From: Diospyros lotus
Taxonomy: Eukaryota; Streptophyta; Magnoliopsida; Ericales; Ebenaceae
Length of the DNA: 64,000 nt
Direction: 5' to 3'
Assembly: GCF_014633365.1 (NCBI RefSeq)
Contig: NC_068347.1
Location: 20,978,433 to 21,042,432, forward strand
This document shows, one piece after another, positions 27,346 to 38,927 of this stretch. Made by a program: the position numbers and the translations under genes. The notes under the pieces are model-generated. The model was given only the letters and a program-made list of their open reading frames with translations, was not told the origin of the DNA and did not search any database. Position 1 is the first letter of the stretch. Each line of letters starts with the position of its first letter.

Positions 27346-28761
27346 AAGGCTTATGCATGGTTATGGATTCTCTCGGGTTTCTTGCTTGTGCACGACCACT
27401 TCTTTTCTTCTTCCTTTTGCCTATTTGTTGCAATTAACTCAAGTGTTGAGTTGGGTTTTATAGACCAAGGATAACTAAACAAGTGTAGGTAACTTGAAGT
27501 CCTCTTACTAGCATAAGACAAGGACAACGAGTTGGTTTTAGAAAGGTTATTTGGTGTGAACAAATTAGGCCCACCACAACTTGTGGAGGATATGGTCCCG
27601 GTGTAGAAATTATTTCTACACCTACCTTTACATCGGGCTTTTAGGTACACTTTCATTTATTTACATGTGATGTAAAATTGCATTGCTTAAACATCCAAGT
27701 TGCATATGATTTGTGTAGAATTTCGTTACGCATCTTTGATGTGAAAATTTTAAAAATACATACACATCCATATGGAATTTATAATATCCCACAACTCGTC
27801 GTAACACCGATTGTCATCTACGACGCTTATCACCATCTTCGACCGTCATCTTTTTCGCCTTTTTTGGTTCTTCTTCCCTTTCCTCTACAACTTGCAACCG
27901 TTGACCAGCTCGACCCACACCTCTGCAACTCAACACTATCGAACTCTCATCTAGAAATTGTTTTCTTCATCTGCGTCTAGTTTCAGCTTTCAAAAAAGGT
28001 GAGTTAGTAATTCTTGTAGTTTCAATTTTTAATTATTCAAGTTAAGGTTTTCAATTATTTTAGTATGGATTTTTGATGATATATATATATATTATGATTA
28101 AATCAACAATGAGTGTCCAAATGAGAGGATTGCAGTTCCATAAATGTTAAATGTTGACCAAGAGGAAATATATGTTCCATAAACATATACTTGTCCAAAT
28201 GAAATGAAGCAAGTTAAGAAAAAGATGATGCATGATAATATAGTTGGAAAAAAAAATATCCCAATAACTTAATTAAAAAAAAAAAACCCTAAAGAAGATC
28301 GAAATGCAAGAAGAATAAGACATGTTTGGTTAATAAAATTATTAGATATGATTCTTAAACCAAAGAGGATGCTTCACGAACTCTAATGACCCACAACAAG
28401 AATGCAATTCAACAATGAGTGTTCAAATAATGTTGATAATGCTAGATATTTTTAATTATTTGAAATCTTTTAGTTTGGGAAAATGATGTGGGTTTTAGCC
28501 TAACTTACTTGTTAGGGGTTTTAATTTGTTTAGTTTGATTATAGTGAATTAGTGATAATGATTTTTAAAGATTATAACAGTTCTTGACTTCTTCTAACAA
28601 CTTAATACTTAAGTTGATACAAAATGACCTTAACATCATCGTCTTGCAATGTAAGTATAGTATGTTTTCGAATTTTGAGTAATTTCATTAAATTTTTAAT
28701 TATGTTTGATTTGATATAAGTTATTTTAATATATATTAACTAAAATTGTATTTATTTTAGA
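27346..28761. other. Mixed non-coding sequence, partly the 5' leader and intron of hAT-1
   Basis: 27346-27660 probably belongs to the R1 repeat. From about 27790 the sequence is CT-rich (GACCGTCATCTTTTTCGCC), like the leader at 25540-25800, so it likely resumes hAT-1. The stretch just before 28762 ends TTTATTTTAG, a plausible intron acceptor directly before the transposase ATG; the complete hAT copy has the same arrangement. No gene otherwise seen. Confidence 0.45.
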
Positions 28762-29490
28762 TGTCAAGACAAGAAGATACCACAAACAATCTTACCCAGT
28801 TCAAGGCATCCACCAACATCAAGTAAAGCTCAAGCTGGTACTTGTGCAACATCAACTAGCAATACTACAACACTTGGAAAGGCAAAGAGAAAAGCAATGA
28901 AAGCAAGGTCAAATGTTTGGGATCATTTTACTAAATTTATAAATTTTGAGGGTGAGACGAAAGGGAAATGCAATTATTGTTCTAGGGAGTTCCATTGTCA
29001 TTCCAAAAAAAAAAATAAAAATGGGACTACTTCTTTAATGAATCATATGGGATCTTATAAAAAACACCCTTATTCTCCTGAAACCCAAAAAATGCAAATA
29101 CAATTGCAACCAACTTCAAAGGAGGGGAGGTAAGGGAGACGGTGAAAATATAGGTGCACTTATTAATTAAAAATTTGATTAAGTGCTTGTTAGAAAAATT
29201 TTAACTCATATGGTGATGGTTGTTGAGATTCCTCTCAAATTTGTGAAGCGTGAAGGATTTAGGCATTTTATATTAATTATTTATCCTAAATTTTGGATTC
29301 CTTTCATTGGACCATTTTTTGTGATTGTTTTAAGGTATTTAGTAAAAATAATGTTGGAATTGATTAATGAGTTGAAAAATTCATGTCGAAGAGTTTGTTC
29401 AACCACTAACAGGTGATCCTCCATTCAAAAGATTAATTATATGTGTTTGACAGGACACTATATTGACAACAATTAAAAATTTAAGAAAAA
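28762..29490 (+). pseudogene. hAT transposase, truncated (hAT-1)
   Basis: The N-terminal BED zinc finger is recognisable: VWDHFTKFINFEGETKGKCN, CNYCSREF and, downstream, NHMGSYKKH. In the complete copy the latter reads NHMGTCKKH, so here the finger's third Cys is Tyr. Downstream pieces (KREGFRHFI, LINELKNSCRRVCSTTN, INYMCLTGHYIDNN) match the other copy at 35080-34900. There is an early stop near 28827, further frameshifts, and the gene ends abruptly near 29490. Opposite orientation to the copy at 33445-35585. Confidence 0.85.
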
Positions 29491-29856
29491 ATCTTATGAT
29501 ATACATAGTTAGCCCAAAAATAAAAATTAAAAGTTAATTAAAACTGAAATGTAAATGAATTAAAAGATTGTAGCATACGATAATATATAGTGGTTTAGCT
29601 CCACTGCCTACTCCACTACATTGACTTTTCACTAAGAATTTTATCCGAACAACTTACTATATAGATTTTGATAGGATTAGCTATAACTTCTGTTACATGG
29701 TTTTTCAAGACTAAATCAGAACCACTACCTTTTCTTGACTCATGCAAAACTAGCAACTCCTTAAAAACAATGGAAGTTTGTAGCAAGAAGAGAAGCTAAC
29801 AATAAGCTCTGAACACAAATAGGCTTTTCTTAGATTACATAAGTGTTAGTTCCAAA
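29491..29856 (-). mobile_element. Copia-type LTR fragment
   Basis: Contains the TATAGTGGTTTAGCTCCACT / TCACTAAGAATTTT block shared with the other copia LTRs in minus orientation (compare 9357-9415 and 37500-37560). Boundaries not resolved, except that it is cut at 29857 by another LTR. Confidence 0.55.
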
Positions 29857-30595
29857 TGATGGCAATTATATCCCAAGAAGGGGGGTGAATTGAGATTAGG
29901 GTAAATTCTTCGATAATTTAAAGATTTATTGCTTGCAGAATACTATATTTCGAAATATAGAGAAGTGTGTTTCGAAATCAACCTTTCTGTTAAGTATGTT
30001 TTGAAACCTACTATATTTGTTTCGAACCCTTCCTCTCTGGTTTGCTTATTTTGAAACTTTTGGCTTTTTGAAAAAAGCTTCTTTTGAAAGTTTAAACAAT
30101 GAGAATAGGCAAGTAAAATAGTAAAACAAGTGCACACGAGATTTATAGTGGTTCAGCACCCCACCTAATCCACTACCTTCAAGCTTACCCACTTGAAGGA
30201 TTTTCAAACACAATCACTTTCACTAATGATCAACCACAACAAGGGTTTTACCACGGTTCACCCTAAAACCTTGTGCACGATGAGTTTTATGGCTTAACTC
30301 GAACCTTAACACATTGAGATTTGAAACTCAACTCAAACCTTACACTACAATGAGTTTTAAGGCTAAACTCAATAGAATAGGACTTTTTTAACATGTTTTA
30401 CAATCTTGTGAAATGGAATTGTTTTCTTTAAAGAATGTTTTGAATAAGATTGTTGTAATTCACAAATACTCTTTGATGTTGAATTTTGATGAATATTTTT
30501 TAACGAATTCTACTTAAAGGTTTAATGTATTTTCAAAGGTTCTTCTATGTGATGTACGTTTAAAATGTTTTCTTGCCTAGACTTCATCTTTAACA
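29857..30595 (-). mobile_element. Solo LTR (739 bp) with TTTCGAAA motifs
   Basis: Minus strand start TGTTAAAGATGAAG (30595); end CTTCTTGGGATATAATTGCCATCA (29857). Flanks CCAAA (29852-29856) and TCAAA (30596-30600) fit a TSD with one change. It has the CACTATAAATCTCGTG and TTCACCCCCC blocks of the copia LTR group. Positions 29945-30070 carry TTTCGAAA-type motifs. Confidence 0.65.
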
Positions 30596-30600
30596 TCAAA

Positions 30601-30821
30601 TAGATCAATATGTCGAGGGGAGCATATTCCATGAAACCTCTTATTCAAATCTCTAGGGAGCCTCTTTTGATTAATGACAAAAAGAGGGAGAAAAAGTATC
30701 TTAGTTTTAGGGGGAGCCTCTCTTTATCTCTCTTGATGACTATTTGTGTGCTTATCATAGCTCCTTAGATTAAAATGTTTTTCCATAATCAAATAGGCTC
30801 ATAAATAAAAAATGGGGAGAT
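30601..30821 (+). mobile_element. 3' internal end of a copia element, with polypurine tract
   Basis: Several purine runs (GAGGGGAGC, AGAGGGAGAAAAAG, TTAGGGGGAGCC) end in AATGGGGAGATT directly before the LTR start at 30822. This is the usual layout before the 3' LTR in long copia elements. No coding sequence remains. Confidence 0.6.
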
Positions 30822-32289
30822 TGTTGAGAAATTTGTGTTTTGATTTATGGAGAAAATATTTTCTGATAAAATTAAATGAGAAAATATATATATTTTTTAG
30901 TAAATTTGGTTCATTGATGATATCCAAAATATTTTGAAGTACTCTCAAGAGTGATGATTTTATACTCAAGTATATTTTCAAAATAGTCGAGTATATGTTC
31001 ATGTTAATCAAGTATTTCATAAATCATGTGAGAGCCAATCGAGTAAAGCTTTTGAAAGTATTTTGTGAAAATCCAATCGAGTATGTTTTGAATATAATCA
31101 AGTAAAAATGTTTTATAATCGATTCTCATAAATCCCTACTCAAGTGTGATGTTTTCCCTTTGATATGGTTTTAATGATAAAAAATAATTGTATTTTGATT
31201 ATGAAATTATTTTATTAATGGTTATTATCTTGGTGCTCCAAATTATTTTTATAAGTTATATTAAGCGCCAAAATGAAAATTAATTTCATCATGCAATTCG
31301 ATGCCAAAAATCTGGTGATAAATTTTTTGATGGAATTTGGATAGAAAATGTTGAATCAAAAATCTTTTGAAAGAGCTTGAGCAAAAAAAAAAAGTTCACC
31401 TTGGCAAACTGTCAATTGTTTGTTATAATTTGTCGACCGGTAGAATGAATGCTCTCGGTAGTTTGCCTTGCAACAATAACTGTCGACCATTTTTCCCCAA
31501 ATGTCGATCATTTCTTATATTCTATCGACTATTTCTGTCTCTATGGCTAGTTTTGCGGTCCGAAGGCTATAAATGGTTAGTTTCTTTTGAAGCTCTTGGG
31601 ATGCCTATAAATACCATTCAAGGAAGAGCTTGAAAAGACTCATGGATGAGAATGAAATGATTTAATCTTGTTATTGTATTCATACTTCTCAATATTGATT
31701 ATGCTTTCATATTTTCTCTCAAAAGGCTTTGTAAATCATTTTGTATCTTTTCTTTAAGTCTTGTGATTATTTTGAGAGATCTTGTAACTAAGAGATTCAT
31801 CTCTTAGATTCTCTCTTATTTGATGTAAGACAAGAATTGTTCTATATCAACTGTTTAGCCTGTGAACAAACGCCTTATATGTGGGTATGCCCCTCTTCTT
31901 GGTAATTGTAGTTAGGGGTGTGCATTCGAACAGCCCCATTTTGCCTAACCGAACTGAACCGCCCATATAAAAATAACCGAACCGAAAATAACCGATTTAG
32001 ACTTCGAACTAACTGAACCGAAAATCGAACCGAAAAAAACATATAAAAATCAAACTGAAAATAATTGATTTGGACTTAAACTAACCGAACCAGTGATTAA
32101 ACCAATAAAAAATACAAAAATCAAACCGAATACATCTTGATTGGGGGATAACTTCTATTGTCCATGTGACACTAACCTGGCAATAGATTGGGAGATGACA
32201 CTAGAATTGGATTCATGAAAACCAAAGACATCACTGACCAGAATGCAAAATATGAAAAGTAAAAATTCTTCAGGACAGGACAAGAAAAC

Positions 32290-33240
32290 CAGAATTGATA
32301 AGAGAGTTTTTGCTTAGACATGACAACAAACTCTCTTATAAAATAGATTGGGAGATGATACCGGAATTTTTGCTTAGACATGGAAGCAGTGGACGAGAAA
32401 ACCAGAATTGGATTCATGAAAAAACAACAAAACTCTCTAAAGTTTGCTGCTGTTCTATTCATGAAAAAACAACAAAACTAGAATGCAAAATATGAAAAAA
32501 TACTCCAGAAATAAAAGATATTCAATATAGACTATAGTTATTACTCCAGAAATATTCAATAACACTCCAGAAAAAACAATAACACTTTAGAAATATTCAA
32601 TAGATAGATAGTTTTTTCAATAGACACTCCAGATATTCAATAGATAGTTTCACATTATAACACTCCAGAAAAACATTCACTTGATAATGATTCATGAGGC
32701 TAACAAAGGCTAACAAAGGCTAACACCAATTCATGAACAAAAATTCCAGGAAATAAAGATAACAGTAACACAAACAAAAACATCACCATGTTTATGATCT
32801 CTTTGATAGCAACATATATGATATATCAATAGATAGTTATCCCAAAACACAATCCAACATAACAGAATAAAGAAGGCTAAGAGTAGAAAGCAACACCATA
32901 ACAGTGCATTCACTTATATATCAATATGCATTCTGCACAATAATCCAGTACAATAAAACAAATTAACAATTCAGTACTGCACAGTTGCACAATTTAGCTG
33001 AAATATCAATATGCATTCACTCATAGTTAAAGCAATACAAAAATAAAAGATATAGTGCCAAATAAGAATCCAAACCAATAATTCCGACCACAATGCGAAA
33101 ATATAGTGCTGAAGCCTGAAACTGGAAGCCCATCGCCAAGATATAGTGCTGCTGAAACAAGTATCCAATCCAATAATTCAGACCAAAATGCAAAATAACA
33201 TAAACAATAATTGAAAACATAAACAATTAGATATTTGAAA
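32290..33240. repeat. Short internal duplications in the 3' region of the hAT element
   Basis: Repeated blocks: TTTTTGCTTAGACATG (near 32308 and 32367), ATTCATGAAAAAACAACAAAACT (near 32412 and 32458), CACTCCAGAAA with ATTCAATAGATAG (32510-32665), and TATCAATATGCATTC (near 32918 and 33004). Non-coding. Confidence 0.75.
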
Positions 33241-33444
33241 ACATAAACTAGATAGTAAAAAATATATATACTTACCAATGCATGAGATCTTCAAAAATCT
33301 ATATTTCCATATTGGATTTGGAAGTCGTGCTACTGCTGTTGTCTAAGGTAATCTTTGTCAATTCTAAAATCAATATGCAAAATGAATTAGTTAATTTCAA
33401 AGTATTGAACTAAAATTTAAGTAAATTTAAAAAAAGAGTAAAAC

Positions 33445-35585
33445 TCAACTTAGTTTACCTTCTTCAAGTTGTTCAACATGATCCAAATCTTCTTCAACAC
33501 TCATTGGCATGGTAGACGATCGAAGCCAATCTTGTGTACAAATCAAACTTTCAACCACTTTAGGAGATAGAGAACTCCTAAATGGATCAAGTACTTGACC
33601 CCCAGTACTGAATGCAAACTCGAACGCAACAGTCGAAACTAGAATTGCCAATACATCCCGAGCCATAGAAGATAGAACAGGAAACCAATGACAATTTGTT
33701 TTCCACCATTTCAAGATGTTAAAGTCTTTACTTGGAGGCTCACACACTTCACTGAAATATTTATCCAATTCTAAAGGCACATTTATAGAACCACTACCAT
33801 TGCTACACTTGTGCTTTTTGAAGCGAGAAAACAATGGATTTTCTGAGTCGTCCTCGTCATCCGCCACAACAATTGGAGTGGACACTCCAGATGACTCTCC
33901 AACATCACCTTGAGGTCTTATCTTTTTCTTATATTCCTCGTACAAACCTTGTAGGGCATTCTCTAACAACAAAACTACACCTGCGCCTCTCTCACCTGGA
34001 TACATCTCTTTTAGTATATATTCCATATACTCTAACTTGTACCTAGGATCAAGCACCACAGCAATGTAAATTAGGTGATTTGTTTTGTGCGGATCCCCCC
34101 AATATTTATCTAATTTTTCTTTCATTTTTACAACCATTTCAAAATAGTCACTCTCCAGCCACCCTTGTAAGAGACAATGCATTTTACTAAGCTCGTGGAA
34201 AAATATGTTGGAGGTGACATATTTATTACCCGATACTCGCAAAGTTAGCTCATAAAAATGTTTCAACATTTTGACAAACATTCTGACCTTTGTCCAATCT
34301 TCTTCCTTGGGTCTCCCGTTTATAGTAATAACTTGATGCAAATCATTATTCCAATTACTTGTACTAAGATCAAGCTGAAAACAAGGATCTTCCTCATCAA
34401 ATCTCTCAAAAGCCCTCTCAAACTTTTGAGCAGTCTCTAACATCAAGTAGGTGGAATTCCATCTAGTTGTAACATCCAATGATAATAAGCCCTTATATTC
34501 AATTTTTTCCAGTTCAGTACATTGTTTGAATTTTCTCAATCTTGTTGGGGATTGTCTAACATATCTCACTGCATCCCTAACTCTTGTTATTGAATCATTT
34601 AGATCTTTCAACCCATGTTGTACAACTAGATTTATTATGTGAGCCACACACCTCATATGCAAATATTATCCATTCATAATGCTAGCATCCCATTTTGCCA
34701 TTTTTTTTCTTGAAATTAACCACAACAACATCATTTGAACTAGCATTATCCATTGTCAAAGTAAAAACTCTATCGAGTTTCCATCCCATCAGACATCTCT
34801 CAATTGCCATAGCAATTGCATCACCCTTATGACTACATATTGGATAAAAGTTTATGATTTTTTTCTTTAACGTCCAAGTATTGTCAATATAGTGTGCCGT
34901 CAAGCACATATAATTTATCCTTTGAATGGAGGTCCACGTGTCAGTGGTTAAGCAAACTCTTTGACAATAATTTTTTAACTCATTTATCATATTCAACCTC
35001 TCTTCATTGAATAACTCAAAACAATCACGAGTCATAGTCCAACGTGAAGGAAACCGAAATTTTGGACAAATAACATTCACGAAGTGTCAAAACCCCTCAC
35101 TCAACAAACTTGAAATGCAGCTCATCTACTATCAGCATACGACCTAAAGCCTTTCTTGCGAGCACTTGATCAAATTTTCAATTCACCACTACCCCAATAC
35201 TGTCACCACCCTCTCTCTCACCCCCCATTGTAGATGATTGCAAATATAATTCCATTTGACGAGATTCTATAACATGCAGGTGTTTCTTACAAGTTCCCAT
35301 ATGATTCCTTAAAGCTGTTGTCCCATTTTTTTTGGGATCACAGTTGAACTCCCTAGAACAATAGTTGCATTTTCCTTTAATCTGACCCTCATCATTTACA
35401 AATTTGGTAAAGTGATCCCATACATCTAACCTAGATCTTATTTCTTTTCTCTTAGATTTTCCTAATGATGTTGCACCTCTATCATCTTCAGGTTGGCTTG
35501 ATGATACTATTGGTGTAGGCCTTGAACTATCATCATCATTCATAGGGATGTTTGTGGTGTCACCGGTGTCTTCTTCTCTAGCCAT
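33445..35585 (-). pseudogene. hAT transposase (BED finger, RNase H-like core, dimerization domain), broken
   Basis: Three open pieces in order on the minus strand. 35585-35178: acidic N-terminus, then BED zinc finger (VWDHFTKFVNDEGQIKGKC, CNYCSREF, NHMGTCKKH). 35080-34682: core with TTDTWTSIQ and FTLTMDNASSND, each holding a likely catalytic Asp. 34662-33445: HMRCVAHIINLVV, then RWNSTYLMLE, and the C-terminal hAT dimerization region (FSTGGQVLDPFRSSLSP). Breaks: a stop after 35178, a small deletion plus a stop near 35100-35080, a frameshift in an A-rich run near 34710, and a TAA near 34670. A likely intron acceptor (AATTTAG) sits right before the ATG at 35585. Confidence 0.93.
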
Positions 35586-37275
35586 CTAAATTTAATACAA
35601 TTGTAAGTAATTAATTTGTATTTAAAGAGTGATGAAACATAGTTGGAAAGGGCATCTAAGTCGTCATTAAACCTAACAAATTCATCTTCAATCCAAATCT
35701 AATTTAAACACATCCAAACAATAAACACAACACAATCATAAATGAAACATATATGATAATCTAGGTAAGATCTTAACAATTAAGTAACATTCTCTTTCAG
35801 CTTTTAATTTTATTTTAAAAACTTTAGTTTGCCAATCAAGATGAGGACATTGATGCCATTTTGAATGAAGTCATAGTGTCCTCTTACATTACTATCAATA
35901 ATATTAGAAAAACAAATTGCAGCGTTGCGTCGTAATCACAACTGAAGAACAATGCTTAAAAATAGCAATACCGGTCATGTTTTCCCTTTTTCAGTTTTTT
36001 GGATTTTTCTGTTCTGATTGCAAAAAATAGAAGAAAACCAATAGGTACATTACATGGAATGTATCTATAGGTTAAACAAACAACAAATCACAAAACAGAA
36101 CCAAATCTAAAATGATGAAATCAAGACATAAAACAAAAAACAAAAACAACGAACCAAATCACAAAAGAGAAACAACGAATTCGCAAAGAAAGTCAAAGCA
36201 TCAAAAGAGTAAACAAATAGCAAGGGAAACCAACCAAATAGGACATTACAATCAAAACCACACGATGATTAAGTTGCCAAAATCGTATTACCTTCTCAAA
36301 TCGATGATGGGATGATGATAACCCGCAAGATTGTTCACTCCTAAGTTACCGAAACCAACCAGATTGTTGATGCCTTGACGATAATGAGGTGAGGACTGAA
36401 GAGGGTGAAATGGGCTTAGGGTTTGTTGTCGTGTTCGATAGGGGGGTGGGCTGGGTCTCAGACTATCAGGTGAAGGTGTCGGGTAGGAAAGATTGAAGAA
36501 GCCGACGGTGAAGGGCTTGAAGCCTTGACGGCATTTGGGTCTAACGACGATGGCGAGCTGAGGGTTAACCGTCAATGACCTAGGGCTAGGGTTGATGCTT
36601 CAACGACCAGTGAGGGGGGGTTGGTTGGGTGTTGGGTGGGGGAGAAACCGACGATGAAGGTGTTCGGTGGCTCCGACGGGGAAGGCGAGGTGGTCGACTA
36701 CGGGTGAGGCGGTCTCTCTCGACTCGGGTGGGCTATCAGTGGTATCGGGTGTGAGTGATGCGCAAGAACGCCAAGGCATAAGAAAGGAATTGATAGAAAT
36801 GGATGGGGTAGCAGCGCGAACGGGTCGTTTTTCTTGGAGCCTAAAATGTTGCTCGGGTCGGTTCGGTTGTTCAGGTATTTTTGCCCAAATAACCGAACTG
36901 AACCGATTACCTGACTTATTTTCCAAACAATAACCGAACCTGAACCGCCACCACTAATAACCGAATCGAACCGACCGAACTAGTCGGTTCGGTTCGGTTT
37001 AATCGGTTAAACCGATGTTTTGCTCAACCCTAATTGTAGTTTTCAGGGGTGCATGCCCCTGCATCATTTGGTATTAGAGCAAGGTTTTCCTCGTGGCACT
37101 CCAACCAAACGGTTTGGTATGATGATTTCGCTGGTTGGGGGAGTTTTTCAATCGATTGGTGTAAGGATTCCGCTGTCAAGTCAACAAATTTTTGGGTACG
37201 AATGTCTGATGTTGGACGAGAATCGTCCCACATTGGTCATTTAGCCTGCGAACGGGCGCCTTATATGTGGGTGTG

Positions 37276-38927
37276 TGTTGGAGTAGAAGATGTTATGGCA
37301 CACACTAAGATGGGGGGTGAATTGGTTATTTTAAAAACTTAATTGAACTTGAAAAACTTTTTGATACAAATTGAGGTTTTAGTGATTTAAATCGTAAAGC
37401 ATATAAAATTACAAATGAACAAAGATAAATATGTAAACCAAGTGAGGAATAATGAAATACTTGGAAAGATAAATAGATCAAAGAACACAAGAACACCAAG
37501 ATATATAGTGGTTCAGGTTAACCCAAGCCTAATCCACTACCTTAGCTCCTCACTAAGGATTTTCAAAACAATCCACTAAACCCCTACTTAAACCAAGTAG
37601 GTCCTTTAGTCCAAGACTAGGAATTACAACCTCTTGCTTATACAAGCAAGCACTCTAGCACCGAGCTAGGTATTACACCCCTTGCTTCAACGAGCAAGTC
37701 CTCTAGCACAACAAGCTAGGAAAATAAGAGTGATACAAATGTAAACGAGATGCTAAGAGTTGACACTCTTAGTTACACGTTCTCTCAAAAATACAAACAA
37801 GGCTTGAAATAAATAATTACAAGTGAAGATTAAAGCCTTGAAGAGAGAAAAACTAAAGCACAAATGCTAATCGAGAAGTATGAAATAATCCTTAAGCTCA
37901 CTTCACTTCATTCCCATCCATTTTTCTTCTCAAGTTCATCCATGACTTGTATATATAGGCATCCCACAAGATCTAAGAGGAAACTAGCCGTTTGTGACCG
38001 TTGAGATTAGAAAAACTAGCCGTTGGAAGCTTTCTACAAAAAGAGTTAGTCGATAGATAAAAATGTTTAGTCGACAGAATCAGGCAAAATAATAAGCTTG
38101 GTCGACAGACAAAATAGGTTGGTCAACCAAGTCATAAAGACAACAGGACACTTAGTCGACTAAGATAAAAATAACATGGCACTTAGTCGACCAAGGTTAC
38201 CTATCTATTGATAGACTCAAAGAGTTAGCCGATCAAGCCATCTCATATACACTATTAGTTGACCAAGGCTTAAGGTTAGTCGACCAAGACTAAATCAAGC
38301 ACACTGTTGGTCGACAGAGCCTATAACTTAGTCGACCAAGTCAATATGTTTCATTTTCTTTAATTTACATTTTACCTTCCATTTACTTTAATACATAAAT
38401 GTAAATAAGAAAGTACTCCCTATTTGGATTCAATAAAAATATCTAAAAAATCAAAATCCATAACCATAAGAGAGTAGAATTTGGGTTTTAGTACAAATTC
38501 GGGATTTAGCAAGTTTACCTCTCTCAAAATACATACATTCTATTTATTGAAAAAATCCTTAAAAATCATTTTAACAACAATAAATACTATATATTAAAAT
38601 ACCGGAAGATAGTTTTTCAAAAAGAAAACATTTTCAAAAATATGTTCTAGTTGGTCTTTTTCCTTAGAGCAATTTTAGCTTTATCTTAACCAACGATTTC
38701 AAGACTAATTTTGAAAATCACTTTAGGAGATTCATTTAAATCTTAATACTTGTTTTTGCAAATTTTTATATGTATAAGAATGAAATTAATTTAGTTTTCA
38801 TTTGAACAAAATAATACTTATATTGAAATTGATTTATGTTGAAAACCATAAGCTTGACCTCATGACTTAGGAATAAAACAAAATATTCTTTTTCATCATC
38901 AAAACTAAGTATAAGGGTAAAACATCA
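37276..38927 (-). mobile_element. Solo copia LTR (1,652 bp) with GTCGAC motifs
   Basis: Minus strand start TGATGTTTTACCC (38927); end CTACTCCAACA (37276). Perfect TSD GTGTG at 37271-37275 and 38928-38932. TATA-like CCTATATATACAAG on the minus strand near 37955. Between 38040 and 38340 there are over fifteen GTCGAC-like motifs. R-U5 has the CACTATATATC / CCTCACTAA block. Inserted in LTR 2 of the TRIM. Confidence 0.92.

Larger units (their letters stand above)
31913..37032 (-). mobile_element. Complete hAT transposon (5,120 bp) with TIRs and 8-bp TSD
   Basis: The termini are TAGGGGTGTGCATTCGAAC (left) and, on the minus strand, TAGGGTTGAGCAAAACATCG (right), an imperfect TAGGGKTGWGCA inverted repeat. 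A perfect 8-bp TSD ATTGTAGT is at 31905-31912 and 37033-37040. Subterminal arrays of AACCGA / TCGGTT occupy 31940-32130 and 36840-37015. The single gene (33445-35585) is on the minus strand and broken, so the element is non-autonomous now. Confidence 0.95.

Noticed and set aside
36288..36933. Pro/Arg/Ser-rich ORFs on both strands in the hAT 5' region
   Set aside because: They overlap each other in the GC-richer untranslated leader of the hAT element and have no matching frame in hAT-1.
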